A DNA stretch of 59,000 nucleotides from Symsagittifera roscoffensis (lineage: Eukaryota; Xenacoelomorpha; Acoela; Convolutidae), in NCBI RefSeq assembly GCF_963678635.1, contig NW_026971560.1:1-59000 (forward strand). The letters run 5' to 3'. Made by a program: the position numbers and the translations under genes. Positions 1 through 12,918 of the stretch are shown here, piece by piece (positions within the stretch are counted from its first letter, which is position 1; each line of letters opens with the position of its first letter). The notes beneath the pieces are model-generated. The model saw only the letters and a list, made by a program, of their open reading frames with translations, made no database searches and was not told where the DNA came from.

Positions 1-535
1 TCCCCTGGTGCCTTTCTCATTGACCTCACAGGCATGATCCATCAGCAGATAATCACCCTCTTTCATGTCTGCAGGTATACACCAGTCTTCTGTCGATGGG
101 TTGTGTGGCTCAATGTTCTCGTAGTGAGCGGCTCGGCCAGTACTTATTCTATGAAAGCGTCCCTCCTGGTGCACTTCCGTAATCATGAAGGGTCCCCTCC
201 ACTTTTTTAGGAGCTTTTTCGTTCCTTTCGGTGGTTTAACGTTCTTACAAGCCTCAATTCCGTCCATGTTCAGATATAACCTTCCCTCTTTCTGCATAAA
301 GTACTGCCTCAGAATGCGGTAACTGTCTTCTTCCAGATCACCTTCGTCCGGAGCTCCATTTTTGATCCACCGGTTGCTCGTCATTCGGTCATTTCTCTGC
401 GCCCTTAATAGGTCCGAGAGTTTGTATCTCGCTTTCAAGTACGTCTTCATGACCCTCATCTGACTATTCATTTCATCTGGCTGATGCGTGTCATCTTCCA
501 TCTTAACGCAACAAGTCTTCGCCAACGGTTGTGTT
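1..535 (-). pseudogene. Element C integrase region with core deleted in frame
   Basis: One open frame from about 535 to the window edge. It reads CCVKMEDDTHQPDEMNSQ, KTYLKARYKLSDLLRAQRND and NMDGIEACKN, then directly VKPPKGTKKLLKKWRGPF and on to ENIEPHNPSTEDWCIP. In A, about 955 bp (zinc finger and DDE core) separate the ACK and PPKGTKK points. The frame is kept across the deletion. Confidence 0.88.
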
Positions 536-852
536 TCTTGTTCGAATGGTTGAAGATCAGTCCTGACTACCTCTTTTTGTGGCAACAAACTTATCGAACG
601 TTTCGATACCGCTATTGTTTCCAGATCATCTGCTGCGTTGTCGAAAAACCTTTCACCTGGTATGAGGTAGCGATCACTGTCAGAGCCTTGATACATCTGC
701 CTGTCCAGATCCCTTACTCGAGTCTCCACTAGTAGTGTGTGGATCGCTAGCTCTGACAGTTCCGATCCTGAGCTCGAGTCCTGTCTGAGTAGGGGTCAAT
801 TCCTGAATTCCGGGAATTGTCATCAATTGAGGTGTCTGCGATGGACGAATGT

Positions 853-1839
853 CTACGTTACCTCCTCCGAATCAGTTCTCTGCCTTCTATTCATCCATCT
901 GACTTCCCCGGACAAATATTTATCCACCAGGTCCTGTTCCTGAGCAGGAACTTTTTCTTTTACATCAGACTCCCCGGACAAACTTTCTTGTCCCTGGTGT
1001 TGATCTTGAACTCGCCCTTTCTCCTCACCGTTCGTCTCCCCGGACAAATTTTCTTGCCCTTGGTTCTGTTCAATTTCTTTGCCTCTCTGATCCTGATCCT
1101 CAAAGGTGACGGTTTTCTTTTGTGTCCCCTTCCTCTGTTCTTTCCGTTTGTACAAAGTACTTGTTAAAACGTTTTGGGGTATCCAGGACACTAGTTGCTG
1201 AACTATAGTCCTACAATCTTTTTCATTTTCTTTGTCTTGTCGTCTTGACGGAATGAATTTCGCCTTCTCGCGGTTTGTCAGTGATGCCATGGCTGCTGCC
1301 CACTCGGGGTCATCTCTGGTCACTTCTCTCTCCAACAATCCACCCAGCATCCGCATCACTTGTGGTGTGACCTGCACCGTCACAATAATGAGAGGCTGTT
1401 TATGTTCATGCGAGAGAGTTCCTGCTGGACCAGGTTTGAGCGCAGCAATAGATCCAAGGGCACCGGATCCTTCTGATAGAATCTTTATCTCGGCTGCTTT
1501 CTTTACAGGTAACTCAGGATGTCCTGGAATTGGATGTCCAGACGTGTCCAACCATCTCGGCAAGGGAAGCGCTTCATAAGTTTTTTTGACCAGAAACGAG
1601 AACCCTTCCTTGATTTCTGCCTGGTTGGCTTGCTTCTGTTCCAATTTTTCATAGAACTCGGTCTTTTTGCTGAGGTTGTCAGCCTTCTGGTGTTTGTCAC
1701 GCATCCTGTGCTCGAGTATCACTTGATAGCCATCTAATCTTACTATCCATCTACCAATATAACTCTGATCCATCGAGTTTTTCTTCAACCAGGATAACGC
1801 TCTGTTGTCCACGCGTAACTTAAAGGGAGCACTCCCCAT
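853..1839 (-). pseudogene. pol: Element C RNase H end and acidic linker
   Basis: 328 codons. It begins GSAPFKLRVDNRALSWLK, then LDGYQVILEHRMRDKHQKADNLSKK (RNase H end), then the linker ending in repeated LSGE units (NLSGETNGEE, SLSGESDVKE, YLSGEVRWM) as in A. The LSGE codons contain the PPT-like GTCCGGGGAG string. Confidence 0.85.
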
Positions 1840-1849
1840 GTATGCGCGC

Positions 1850-2805
1850 TACTTTTCCACGAATGTGACTACTGCAAACATTTCTGCTTTCGGTGCACCA
1901 TGTTTAATCTCAGTGTCACTTAACACCTTGCTGCCATATGCAATGGGACGGAGAACTGTTCTTCCATTCCATTCCTGCTCCTGATGCAGTATTCCTGAGG
2001 TTGGCTCTTACTGATGCGCCTGTGTCAAGAACATACATGCCCTCTTCTGTAGGCATGCCTAGCACTGGCGCTTCGCACAGTTCCCGCTTTATGTTCTCGA
2101 AGGCAGCTTGAGCTTCTTCACTCCATTCAAACTTCTTTCCCTTGTTGCGCATCGGCTTCTGCATGGGATACACCTTGTCTGCATATCCTTTTTTTTTTTA
2201 ACTCGCGGTAATAATTGGCAAATCTAGGAAGCTCATGAGTTGTGTTTCCGTTCTTGAAGCCTTCCACGTCAACACAGGCTCTACTGCTTCCGGGTCCGGC
2301 CTCACGCCATGCCTGTCCACCATTCTTCCTAGATACTTGATTGAATCCCCGAGAATTTCACATTTCGAAGGTTTGCATTTCAAACCTGCTCTTTTCATGC
2401 ATCCAAAGACCTCATCGAGCCGATCAATGTGGTCTTCCAGGGTGGGTGTTGCTATGACCACGTCATCCACGTAACACATCACAAGGTTCCCTTACTTCTT
2501 CGTCACTCTGGTCAAAGCCTGAGCCATCAGTCTTTGAAAAGTAACCGTTGGGTTGCACAAGCAGAAGGGCATCCTCTTCCACTGGTACAACCACAATTCA
2601 TATGTAAGTCCGGTTTTCTCTCTGTCCTTCTTCCGCAGAGGGACCTGCCAGAAGGCAGAACTCAAGTCCAGTGCGGTGAATAATTTGCTGTCACCAAGTT
2701 TCGAGAGGCTCTCGTCTATTCGCGGTATCGGGTACGCATCTTTTTTTGTCACAGCGTTCAAGTAACGAAATTCGTAACAGAACCTAAGCTGCCCCCTTCT
2801 TTTTT
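1850..2805 (-). pseudogene. pol: Element C RT and RNase H
   Basis: RT pieces: NAVTKKDAYPIPRIDESLSKLGD, LDLSSAFWQVPL, MPFCLCNPTVTFQRLM (A has MPFGLCNATATF; the Gly is changed), MCYVDDVVIATPTLEDHID. A poly-A run (plus-strand T at 2190-2199) interrupts the segment matching A's NYHREFIKGYADK. RNase H follows as LDTGASVRA, shifted after a short deletion. Inactive. Confidence 0.8.
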
Positions 2806-4296
2806 GCCATGATTACCCCGCAAGCCCACGGCTATTTCGAGGGTTCTATCATGTCGTATTCGAGCAACATTTCTATTTCCGCTTGGCACGCTTCCAATTT
2901 ATGTGGCGTCATTCGTCTTGAGCCTTCCCTTCCTCTAGTTCAATTTCGTGTTCGACGAAGTTACAACAACCGATATCCGCCTTATAATTTGAAAATACAT
3001 ACGCGTTCCGATTTAAGACCGATCGCAATGATTCAAAAGTTCCCTCGCCTGTTTTCCTCTTTAAGTGCTCTATCCACGGCAAAACCAGTTTGTCAGATTC
3101 TAATTCAATGACGAGGGGCGTTCCGGAAAATTCGAGCAGCTCGACAAGCCATCGTTTGTTTCGGATTTCATCGAAAACAGTTTATGAACAGATTTAAATT
3201 CATTAATTCTTTTTAAAATTATATTTTCATTTGCATGATAGGGGCAGTCTTTCACTCTATATCTCTTCAAATTTTGTGTTTCTTCATAGTCGGCAAAGCG
3301 TAATCAAATTTCTTTCCACGCTGCATTGAAACCGTGGTGTCCAGTGTGTTCAATAACACACTGACACACAGTCCGTTTCGAGTTACCGAGAAGCTCCGGC
3401 CTAAAATCACTGAACTTTGACTATTTGGGTTCGGTACCAAACAAGCCTGTTTGCTATCACTTATTGAATTCAAATTCTTCATTCTAAAAATTGCCGCTAC
3501 AGCCTGTCCCGGCTGTAAATTTACTTTTCTATCTGAAAAGATTGGTACCTGGTTTTCATTTGTTATTTTTCTATTGATTGGTTTCTTAACATACTTCCGA
3601 TCCGGGTTTCTAATCCTTATTAGACCGTTGTTCAAGTCAATCATCACGTCAAAATTCCTGACAAAATCCCTGCCCAAGTTGAACTGGTTGGAGTCGTCCA
3701 AACTCTCTACCACCAGGAAGCTCATCCAAATATCCCGTCCTCCCATGTGGAGGACCGTTATTGGTGTTCTTCCGGCTACGTAAATTGTTTCTCGATTGGC
3801 TGCAGCCAGGCGGAGATTCGTCGGAAATAGGAAGCCCATTCTTTCCCAAGTTTTTACCGGCATCACGTTCACTACCGCTCCTGTGTCCAGAAGCCTGTGA
3901 CTCCGCTTTTCTTCCCGTTGGTGTCGGGCAGATAGGCAGTCAGATCTGCTTCGTATCCAATGTGAATCGCGTCTTGCTCCATCATGGCGTCATGGCCTAT
4001 CCTACGGACTTTAAGTTCTTCTTCACCCAAATAGATTTGCCCTATTTGGTCACTGTCTGTAGTCACGTAGGTCCTAGTGTAGATACTGATCCCGTCCACA
4101 TTCAGCATCACTTGATACGGTCCATAGACTTCCACGCAGCGCTCGTGAAGTTTCTTTGTTCGATGGCCACCCGTTGTTAGTAGCGCTCGCACAGCTCTTG
4201 AGTCAGTGCCTGGCTTCACTTGTCCCAGATAATCTGCATATGTATGCAAATGCATCAAAGTGAGTTCTGATGGTTGAGTCAGATTTCTGATCCAAA
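2805..4296 (-). pseudogene. pol: Element C protease and pre-RT
   Basis: Two main frames (4258-3872 and 3872-3267). The first covers the pre-protease block; the second covers the protease after its active site, starting NVMPVKTWERMGF and including NLGRDFVRNFDV. The region of the DTG active site lies at the frame junction. The pre-RT segment DIGCCNFVEHEIE is recognisable at about 2940-2990. The copy in unit 2 is 10475-11966. Confidence 0.8.
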
Positions 4297-4520
4297 AAGG
4301 CCAAATTACCGTTACTATCGAGTTCTTCTATGGTGAACTGCAAGTTTGGATGCAACTTATTGGTAGCCTCGAGAACTACCCCAGGATCGCCCTTGACCGC
4401 TCTAACTATGTCGTCCACATATCTTAGAAAAACTTCAACACCATTCACAGCCCGATCTGCTTCCTGTTGTTTTTTGAAAGTCATGCAATACCATACTGTT
4501 TCAGCGATGTCTGCATATTC
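4296..4520 (-). pseudogene. Penelope-like RT YVDD part, duplicate copy
   Basis: Same as 11966-12190. Confidence 0.83.
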
Positions 4521-5237
4521 CCAAAATATCCCCCACTCTAGAAATAAGAACGTGCCCATACTTAGGTCTCCAAATACCCAAAATACACGAACGCCGTTAA
4601 AAACAGGGTCGGAACAATCCGTTAAGTTACTTTTTATTAGACAGTGGAACTTTGATTCATTTCAGATGGATCAATCTAAAACTCGCCTTACCTCAAGATA
4701 CTTAACATAAAATGCACTCGGGAAAATTAAATTTGGTACTTACATAGCAGCACACTTGAGAAACAGAGTAATTAAGTTAATTAATAACTCTAGCCTAAGT
4801 ACAATTGATTATAACTCAAGAAGTTTTCCACCAATGGATCCCAATTAAGAGAAATGAGTTTTGACTTGAGAGTATCGTTTTGGGGTCGGAACCATTGGGA
4901 AACTTCAGTTGTCCACCTTTCCACTAAAGGTTCACTCTGGTTCAGGTGAATTTCAATTCGCTCTCGGGAATACTCTGTCTCCTATATCAGATAGGACAGC
5001 TCCTCTCTTGTTTTTTATGACGGAAATTGTGAATAGCAATTTCCCACTGTTTTTATTCGACAACTTTCCCTCAATTGTAATTCGGTTGTTTTGGTGTTAT
5101 ATTTTATGTTTTCAGTTGTCGCGAGAAAACTGAGCATGACAGGCTCCATTTGAATTTTTGAAAAATTAAACTTCATTCCAAAACCACGTATTCCGTGTTC
5201 CCCAAGGTCAAACTTCCAGATATGACCGACTCGCACA
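4521..5237 (-). repeat. Element B 3' LTR, truncated, duplicate copy
   Basis: Same as 12191-12907. Confidence 0.85.
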
Positions 5238-5675
5238 TACTCCCCGGACTCAAGATTGATGTCCTCATCGCGTACTGCTGTCTGTCCGTGAACACCCAGA
5301 AAACCGAGTGTTGCTCAAGATACAGTGCCAGTGGTCATTTACAGAAGTTTGCAGCAGACTTAAGTTTATCTAAACCCCAAAATTCACAACCATGTAAAAT
5401 TTTCACACTATCGCCAAACAGCAATCAAAATCTCCATACACCTGCATCTTTGAATTCTCGCTTTTTCAGCTAATGATCTAAAATTTCTTTTGTCCCATTC
5501 AATCAGGAAATTTTCATGCAGCATTTTGATTTATATAATAGATATATCATATTAATAACAATATCTCATTCGTTAAAATTTCTTTTTCGTGAAGTCAGAT
5601 TTCATCCAAGTTCATCCTCGAGCCCCCTTCCCTCTCAAGACTCAAGACTCCAGAATTCCCCTTTGAGCCACCTGC
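5238..5675 (-). other. Element B 3' UTR and polypurine tract, duplicate copy
   Basis: Same as 12908-13345; the tract is at 5238-5248. No gene seen. Confidence 0.75.
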
Positions 5676-8177
5676 TCATCTCGCGTTCTTCGCCTTCGAG
5701 GTACTAGACCCCGACGTATTTGACACCGCAAACAGTTTCAACAGTGCTTCTTCATCGTCGGAGCTAATTACGTTCTCCTCCCAAGCCTTCAACTGTTCAA
5801 AGGATCGCATCCATTCCCTTTGCTCCTGCAATCTCTTCGCTTGGCTGGGCAATCCCTTCACCCTCGCTTCTCGGTTCAAACAGAAGGAATAGTGCAGACT
5901 CAGGATCACATTCTTCGCCAAGTCTTCCTCCAGTATCGATTCTCTCGCCTTAGTATTGTTTCTTGACAATCTACCACCTCTTTTGCAACCCGTCGTGATC
6001 GCATTTCTATGGGTAAGCAGAGGTCTCTTGAAAGCTTCCGGTCCTATTTCGGCCAGGAACAGTCGATACTCCTTTTGATACTTCTTCATGTGGTCCTTTG
6101 TCACCATGTACAACCAAGATGTCAACGTCGCTCGAAACCACGGAAAGAACCTTATTCGGCTCCATAAACGCCTGACCTCCATTGGTATGGCGAATACCTT
6201 GCATGCAGTCTCAAACAATGCAAGTCTCCTGCTATAATCTATCGCGTATATCGATTCTGCCGTTGGCTTCTTTGACTCCCGATAATTCGTCACATTCTCC
6301 TCCATCCATCGCAAAGCTAACACTGTGCTCACCACCAAGAGTGTCACCTTTTGCCTGTGATCCCGTAATCCTATTGACCGAATTTCTTCCAGATCTTATA
6401 CCAGGCAGAGGTTTGCATAATCCGGATACCACACCGTTTGTGCCAAACAGTGGCATGGACATTCCCCATATGTGATGTCAATACTCCTAAGGTTGCGCTC
6501 TCCCGAGGCTTCTAGGAGAGGTTCAAGTTCCATCATCTTCTCGCGTATAGTTTCGTTCTCCTCCATGTTCAGAGCACTACCCACCGGTTTCCCGATTGCG
6601 TTTTGTCTCTCGTGGTTACTTGTGTTTTCACTTTCCAAACTCAAAAGTTCTTCCCCCCAGATTTCGTTCGAGTCATCCCTCTGCTCTCTCGGCACTGTTC
6701 CTCGGATTTTTCTTAACAACCTGTGTGAGTGATGCGACATCCGAGCCAATCTTACGCACTTGGGCACCGAGAAGGCTTTGTCTATCAAAAACCTTTGGCT
6801 GGATACCTCCACCATCGCCATGTGCAATGGGTAGTGGCTGCCGCATAGGTTGGCCATCACTGATCCCACTAGGGACTTCGCATTTAGAGGTAGACCATAG
6901 GTTTCACTCAAAGGAAATCGGATTTCCGCCTCAAGTCCGACCTTCCAGCTTTTGATGTGTTTCTGGGTTACCTGCAACACCCCGGGCCATGACTCCACGC
7001 TCAACGCGGTCACCAAATGGTGTTCAGACTCTAGCCTCTCCAGTGACTGCAGACTGCACATCCTTGAGAAGAATCCCAGAGCTGTTGCTATATTCACAGT
7101 GGTACTCGCGTACCACTCAGCCACTATCTGTACTTCACTCTTCTCCCTCTCTGTGGTATCTTCAAACCAATTGACTAGATCTTCTTTTTGGAAGGATTGT
7201 ACTCTAACGCTTGACCGTTCATCTTCGTCGGTGCTAACCTCACTCGCTCCGTGACTTCCCATTACCCATCTTCAGCTCAACTCTTTTACTTGAACGCGGT
7301 ACGCTTATCACATCTGGTGTTTTCTCGAGAATCAAGCCCAAGCTCGGTCTCTCTCTCTCTACTGTGTCTATTTCCACCATCTTCTCTGTCCAAAACTTTA
7401 GTAGCTCCGCTACCTCGTGGTTGCTGTGAGCGCCTCCGGCTTCCGAGTCCAAGAAGGGGTTGTACGCCATCCCCATTACTCCAGACACGTACTGATATTC
7501 TCCCTTCTCATTGGGTTTTGAATACTCTCCTGCCGAGGCCAAGTTACGGTGTACGTTGTGTCTCCTCAAACTTCTTGTTATAGAATCTCCGTGTCTCGTC
7601 TAACCTTCTGTGGCTTTCTAGAGACTGCCTGGAACCATCCTCCTTTTCTATCCCAGTACTCTGGTATACATTCAAGATGACTGCTTCGACTCTCCTTTCC
7701 ACTGTCTTACTTCCGGTTGCTCTTTGTTGACATGCTAGGATGGCACTGTCGGTCATCACCGACATTATCCACCTCAAGAAACAAGTAGCATCTTTCCTTT
7801 TTGCCAGGCTCCAGCCTGAATTATCCCTAGCAATGTGTTGCATCAGTGCCTGATATACTTCCAGATTTTTGCCAACTAATTTCAACTTGTCATGCGAGGT
7901 CAGCGTTTCTAATTCTATTCCCACCAGGCTCCATGTGAACATCAATTCCCGCTGTTCTAACAAAGGGATTCGCCATCAACGGCGATGCCGATGAGGATGT
8001 CCTCATCGCTTCCTCAAAATGATCCCGTAACAAGTTCTGCCAAGTTCTCTTCAATTGGCTCTCCAATTCTAATTTGTTAGTCACAGCCTTCTGCTGGGTA
8101 GCCCAGTTGCGTCGCTTGCGTTACACTCCACTGTCGAGTTTGTTTAGGCAGTCTTCCAGTTCCTTCAATGTTTCCAT
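5676..8177 (-). pseudogene. Element B ORF5, duplicate copy
   Basis: Same as 13346-15847, offset 7670; one difference near 6419 (Tyr/His). All frame breaks are shared, so the duplication is later than the decay. Confidence 0.83.
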
Positions 8178-8186
8178 GGCCACCAA

Positions 8187-9327
8187 TCACGACCGGTAGG
8201 TATTCCTCGTTTTATTCTTCTCAACAGGATCACTAGTTACTTGCTTCCCAGTGACCTGATGTTCATTTGAGACCCACTCCTTGCCAACATCCACTTCCCA
8301 GGTCTGCCCGCTCGTCGAACTTCTTTTAATATTCGTCCTCTGGGGCCTGAAGTCTTCTTCAGTTGTCGAGTTGGTGAAAACTTCCACTCTTTTTCTACCT
8401 CGAGCAGTTTCCTAGGCTCGGGGTTACTCTTGTAGGCTGCCGTCTTCCATCGCGCCAGAACAATGGGAGCCGTCTCCCTCAGGTTTTTTTCAGAGACCGC
8501 GTCCGCTGAAGGACTACCCAATCCCTCTACTTCTCTCTTTCTCTTGCGAGACGTTACGTCTCTACTTGGGGGCGTTGTCGTCATCATCACTGATTCAACC
8601 TCTTTGTCTTCATTCAACCCTTCCAACTTTTGCCTCCCCCCTGCTCGAGCCTAGTGTGAAAATAGACCGCTGCAGTGTAACCAATGAATAGGGGATCCCA
8701 GCCATCAGTGAACTCCCTTTGCTGCCCTTCGGCCGCTGCTCTCGCGAACAGGGATGGGACCACCAGGGGACTGTTCATTCCCGGGGTCATTCTCCTGACC
8801 GTTGGGAACTCTGGAATGGTTGTTGGCAAGATCTCTTTCTCCAGTATTGCCTCTAGCTCCATTTTCACCAACTGGAAGATTTTCTTACACGCGGAAATCC
8901 TCAAGATCTCTTGTTCACTCGCCGTCAGGGATTCAAGTTCCAGAACTTGGGATAAGTATCGATAGGGCCTTCGCGTTTACCTCCCATCCTACACTGCAGT
9001 TGCCCTCGGAAATTATACACCATCAACTCTGGATCTTTCACTTTTCCGAAGAGTACCGTGTTGCTCATTTGTGCCCTAAGCACCTTCTTGCTGACACCAG
9101 TTAAGCGTCGTCCCGTCCAGTGCACTTATGAGTCTCAAGTGTGTTACGGAGTTGCGATTAGCCGTCACTAGAGGATCTGGAAACGCGTATGTCACGGCCG
9201 GTCCATACATGCAGGTTACGACCTCCTCCAGCCCGCGGATTATCCCCATTGGTTCCGATCTCATCGCCAGGCACATGTCTGTCAACAGAGGCATGCCTCC
9301 ATTCATCTTTCGTCTTCGGATTCATTT
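8187..9327 (-). pseudogene. Element B ORF4 C-terminal part, duplicate copy
   Basis: Same as 15857-16997, offset 7670; one difference near 9101. Confidence 0.82.
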
Positions 9328-9837
9328 TGTGCCATTCTGCCGGATGACACAGCACAACCTTCCCGCGACAGAAAAAAGAGTGACGAAAGGCCTTATGAAC
9401 AAAAAAGTGTTGCGACGGAGGGTCAGAATGTTCTGGAATTTTTATTTTCAAAATTTCGATTTGAAGGAGAACATTTCTGAGAAATAGAGAAAAGACGGCC
9501 ATTTTGAAAAAAATAGACGAAAATCAGAACAACGATAGAAACTGTGAAGAACAGTTGTATCAGAGACAGGAAAATTACGGAGCCTCTTATCGTGGCAATA
9601 ACACACGATAAGGACCTTAGTGACGGATATTTGTGGAGACGGAGGCTTCAGTGGGGGGAAGAGAAATACCACGGAACCCTCCCGGGACACGAAATAAAGG
9701 AGATAAGAGTGTTATCTCAAGAAAATCACGGGAGCGGAGGCTTGGTCCCACAGAGACTGTTATATGTGAAGGGACTGGGTAAACTAGCTATAATAGTTGC
9801 TGTAATGTCCTAGATCTTAATTAAACACCGATATTAT
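9328..9837 (+). repeat. Partial copy of element A 5' LTR
   Basis: The first 510 bp of the LTR, ending unit 1 of the duplication. It carries the 5'-LTR variants (not the 3' ones), so it arose by duplication of the 5' junction and is not a separate insertion. Confidence 0.95.
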
Positions 9838-10475
9838 ACACCTTGTATCTGCATATCCTTTTTTTTTTTAACTCGCGGTAATAATTGGCAAATCTAGGAA
9901 GCTCATGAGTTGTGTTTCCGTTCTTGAAGCCTTCCACGTCAACACAGGCTCTACTGCTTCCGGGTCCGGCCTCACGCCATGCCTGTCCACCATTCTTCCT
10001 AGATACTTGATTGAATCCCCGAGAATTTCACATTTCGAAGGTTTGCATTTCAAACCTGCTCTTTTCATGCATCCAAAGACCTCATCGAGCCGATCAATGT
10101 GGTCTTCCAGGGTGGGTGTTGCTATGACCACGTCATCCACGTAACACATCACAAGGTTCCCTTACTTCTTCGTCACTCTGGTCAAAGCCTGAGCCATCAG
10201 TCTTTGAAAAGTAACCGTTGGGTTGCACAAGCAGAAGGGCATCCTCTTCCACTGGTACAACCACAATTCATATGTAAGTCCGGTTTTCTCTCTGTCCTTC
10301 TTCCGCAGAGGGACCTGCCAGAAGGCAGAACTCAAGTCCAGTGCGGTGAATAATTTGCTGTCACCAAGTTTCGAGAGGCTCTCGTCTATTCGCGGTATCG
10401 GGTACGCATCTTTTTTTGTCACAGCGTTCAAGTAACGAAATTCGTAACAGAACCTAAGCTGCCCCCTTCTTTTTT
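9838..10475 (-). pseudogene. pol: Element C RT fragment, duplicate copy
   Basis: Same as 2171-2805. It is cut at the duplication joint (about 9838), so RNase H and everything downstream are missing in this copy. Confidence 0.8.
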
Positions 10476-11966
10476 GCCATGATTACCCCGCAAGCCCACG
10501 GCTATTTCGAGGGTTCTATCATGTCGTATTCGAGCAACATTTCTATTTCCGCTTGGCACGCTTCCAATTTATGTGGCGTCATTCGTCTTGAGCCTTCCCT
10601 TCCTCTAGTTCAATTTCGTGTTCGACGAAGTTACAACAACCGATATCCGCCTTATAATTTGAAAATACATACGCGTTCCGATTTAAGACCGATCGCAATG
10701 ATTCAAAAGTTCCCTCGCCTGTTTTCCTCTTTAAGTGCTCTATCCACGGCAAAACCAGTTTGTCAGATTCTAATTCAATGACGAGGGGCGTTCCGGAAAA
10801 TTCGAGCAGCTCGACAAGCCATCGTTTGTTTCGGATTTCATCGAAAACAGTTTATGAACAGATTTAAATTCATTAATTCTTTTTAAAATTATATTTTCAT
10901 TTGCATGATAGGGGCAGTCTTTCACTCTATATCTCTTCAAATTTTGTGTTTCTTCATAGTCGGCAAAGCGTAATCAAATTTCTTTCCACGCTGCATTGAA
11001 ACCGTGGTGTCCAGTGTGTTCAATAACACACTGACACACAGTCCGTTTCGAGTTACCGAGAAGCTCCGGCCTAAAATCACTGAACTTTGACTATTTGGGT
11101 TCGGTACCAAACAAGCCTGTTTGCTATCACTTATTGAATTCAAATTCTTCATTCTAAAAATTGCCGCTACAGCCTGTCCCGGCTGTAAATTTACTTTTCT
11201 ATCTGAAAAGATTGGTACCTGGTTTTCATTTGTTATTTTTCTATTGATTGGTTTCTTAACATACTTCCGATCCGGGTTTCTAATCCTTATTAGACCGTTG
11301 TTCAAGTCAATCATCACGTCAAAATTCCTGACAAAATCCCTGCCCAAGTTGAACTGGTTGGAGTCGTCCAAACTCTCTACCACCAGGAAGCTCATCCAAA
11401 TATCCCGTCCTCCCATGTGGAGGACCGTTATTGGTGTTCTTCCGGCTACGTAAATTGTTTCTCGATTGGCTGCAGCCAGGCGGAGATTCGTCGGAAATAG
11501 GAAGCCCATTCTTTCCCAAGTTTTTACCGGCATCACGTTCACTACCGCTCCTGTGTCCAGAAGCCTGTGACTCCGCTTTTCTTCCCGTTGGTGTCGGGCA
11601 GATAGGCAGTCAGATCTGCTTCGTATCCAATGTGAATCGCGTCTTGCTCCATCATGGCGTCATGGCCTATCCTACGGACTTTAAGTTCTTCTTCACCCAA
11701 ATAGATTTGCCCTATTTGGTCACTGTCTGTAGTCACGTAGGTCCTAGTGTAGATACTGATCCCGTCCACATTCAGCATCACTTGATACGGTCCATAGACT
11801 TCCACGCAGCGCTCGTGAAGTTTCTTTGTTCGATGGCCACCCGTTGTTAGTAGCGCTCGCACAGCTCTTGAGTCAGTGCCTGGCTTCACTTGTCCCAGAT
11901 AATCTGCATATGTATGCAAATGCATCAAAGTGAGTTCTGATGGTTGAGTCAGATTTCTGATCCAAA
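10475..11966 (-). pseudogene. pol: Element C protease and pre-RT, duplicate copy
   Basis: Same as 2805-4296, offset 7670. Confidence 0.8.
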
Positions 11967-12190
11967 AAGGCCAAATTACCGTTACTATCGAGTTCTTCTA
12001 TGGTGAACTGCAAGTTTGGATGCAACTTATTGGTAGCCTCGAGAACTACCCCAGGATCGCCCTTGACCGCTCTAACTATGTCGTCCACATATCTTAGAAA
12101 AACTTCAACACCATTCACAGCCCGATCTGCTTCCTGTTGTTTTTTGAAAGTCATGCAATACCATACTGTTTCAGCGATGTCTGCATATTC
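11966..12190 (-). pseudogene. Penelope-like element RT, YVDD part
   Basis: On the minus strand: EYADIAETVWYCMTFKKQQE (second half of the zinc finger), then LRYVDDIVRAVKGD (catalytic motif), LHPNLQFTIEE and NGNLAFLD, where the PLE stops and element C begins. It continues the fragment at 58446-59000 across element B. Duplicate at 4296-4520. Confidence 0.83.
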
Positions 12191-12907
12191 CCAAAATATC
12201 CCCCACTCTAGAAATAAGAACGTGCCCATACTTAGGTCTCCAAATACCCAAAATACACGAACGCCGTTAAAAACAGGGTCGGAACAATCCGTTAAGTTAC
12301 TTTTTATTAGACAGTGGAACTTTGATTCATTTCAGATGGATCAATCTAAAACTCGCCTTACCTCAAGATACTTAACATAAAATGCACTCGGGAAAATTAA
12401 ATTTGGTACTTACATAGCAGCACACTTGAGAAACAGAGTAATTAAGTTAATTAATAACTCTAGCCTAAGTACAATTGATTATAACTCAAGAAGTTTTCCA
12501 CCAATGGATCCCAATTAAGAGAAATGAGTTTTGACTTGAGAGTATCGTTTTGGGGTCGGAACCATTGGGAAACTTCAGTTGTCCACCTTTCCACTAAAGG
12601 TTCACTCTGGTTCAGGTGAATTTCAATTCGCTCTCGGGAATACTCTGTCTCCTATATCAGATAGGACAGCTCCTCTCTTGTTTTTTATGACGGAAATTGT
12701 GAATAGCAATTTCCCACTGTTTTTATTCGACAACTTTCCCTCAATTGTAATTCGGTTGTTTTGGTGTTATATTTTATGTTTTCAGTTGTCGCGAGAAAAC
12801 TGAGCATGACAGGCTCCATTTGAATTTTTGAAAAATTAAACTTCATTCCAAAACCACGTATTCCGTGTTCCCCAAGGTCAAACTTCCAGATATGACCGAC
12901 TCGCACA
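12191..12907 (-). repeat. Element B 3' LTR, truncated
   Basis: Minus-strand copy of the first ~715 bp of the 906-bp LTR. The last ~175 bp, including the GTTACA end, are missing and the sequence passes directly into Penelope-like RT. Duplicate at 4521-5237. Confidence 0.85.
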
Positions 12908-12918
12908 TACTCCCCGGA
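12908..12918 (-). promoter_or_regulatory. Element B polypurine tract
   Basis: TCCGGGGAGTA on the minus strand, directly before TGTGCG of the 3' LTR; identical to A's tract. Duplicate at 5238-5248. Confidence 0.82.

Larger units (their letters stand above)
1..4296 (-). mobile_element. Element C: 5'-truncated gypsy pol
   Basis: Third member of the family, minus strand. It starts abruptly at about 4296 within the pre-protease block (NLTQPSELTLMHLHTYADYL, like NLSEPSEITLVHLDIYADYL in A) and runs through protease, RT, RNase H and linker into the integrase C-terminus, leaving the window at position 1. The integrase core is missing. Protein sequence is closer to A than B is in many blocks. Several frames are broken. 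Confidence 0.88.
2169..9837. repeat. Tandem duplication, unit 1 (7.67 kb)
   Basis: Matches 9838-17507 at a constant offset of 7670 bp. Differences noticed: about 5308, 6419 and 9101 plus one T in a poly-T run, so over 99.9 percent identical. It contains part of C pol, the PLE piece, the B 3' LTR, ORF5 and ORF4 tail, and the first 510 bp of A's LTR. Confidence 0.95.

Noticed and set aside
5015-5236. 73-codon minus-strand ORF (also 12685-12906) starting RVGHIWKFDL
   Set aside because: It begins at the first bases of B's LTR and lies within it; explained by LTR sequence.
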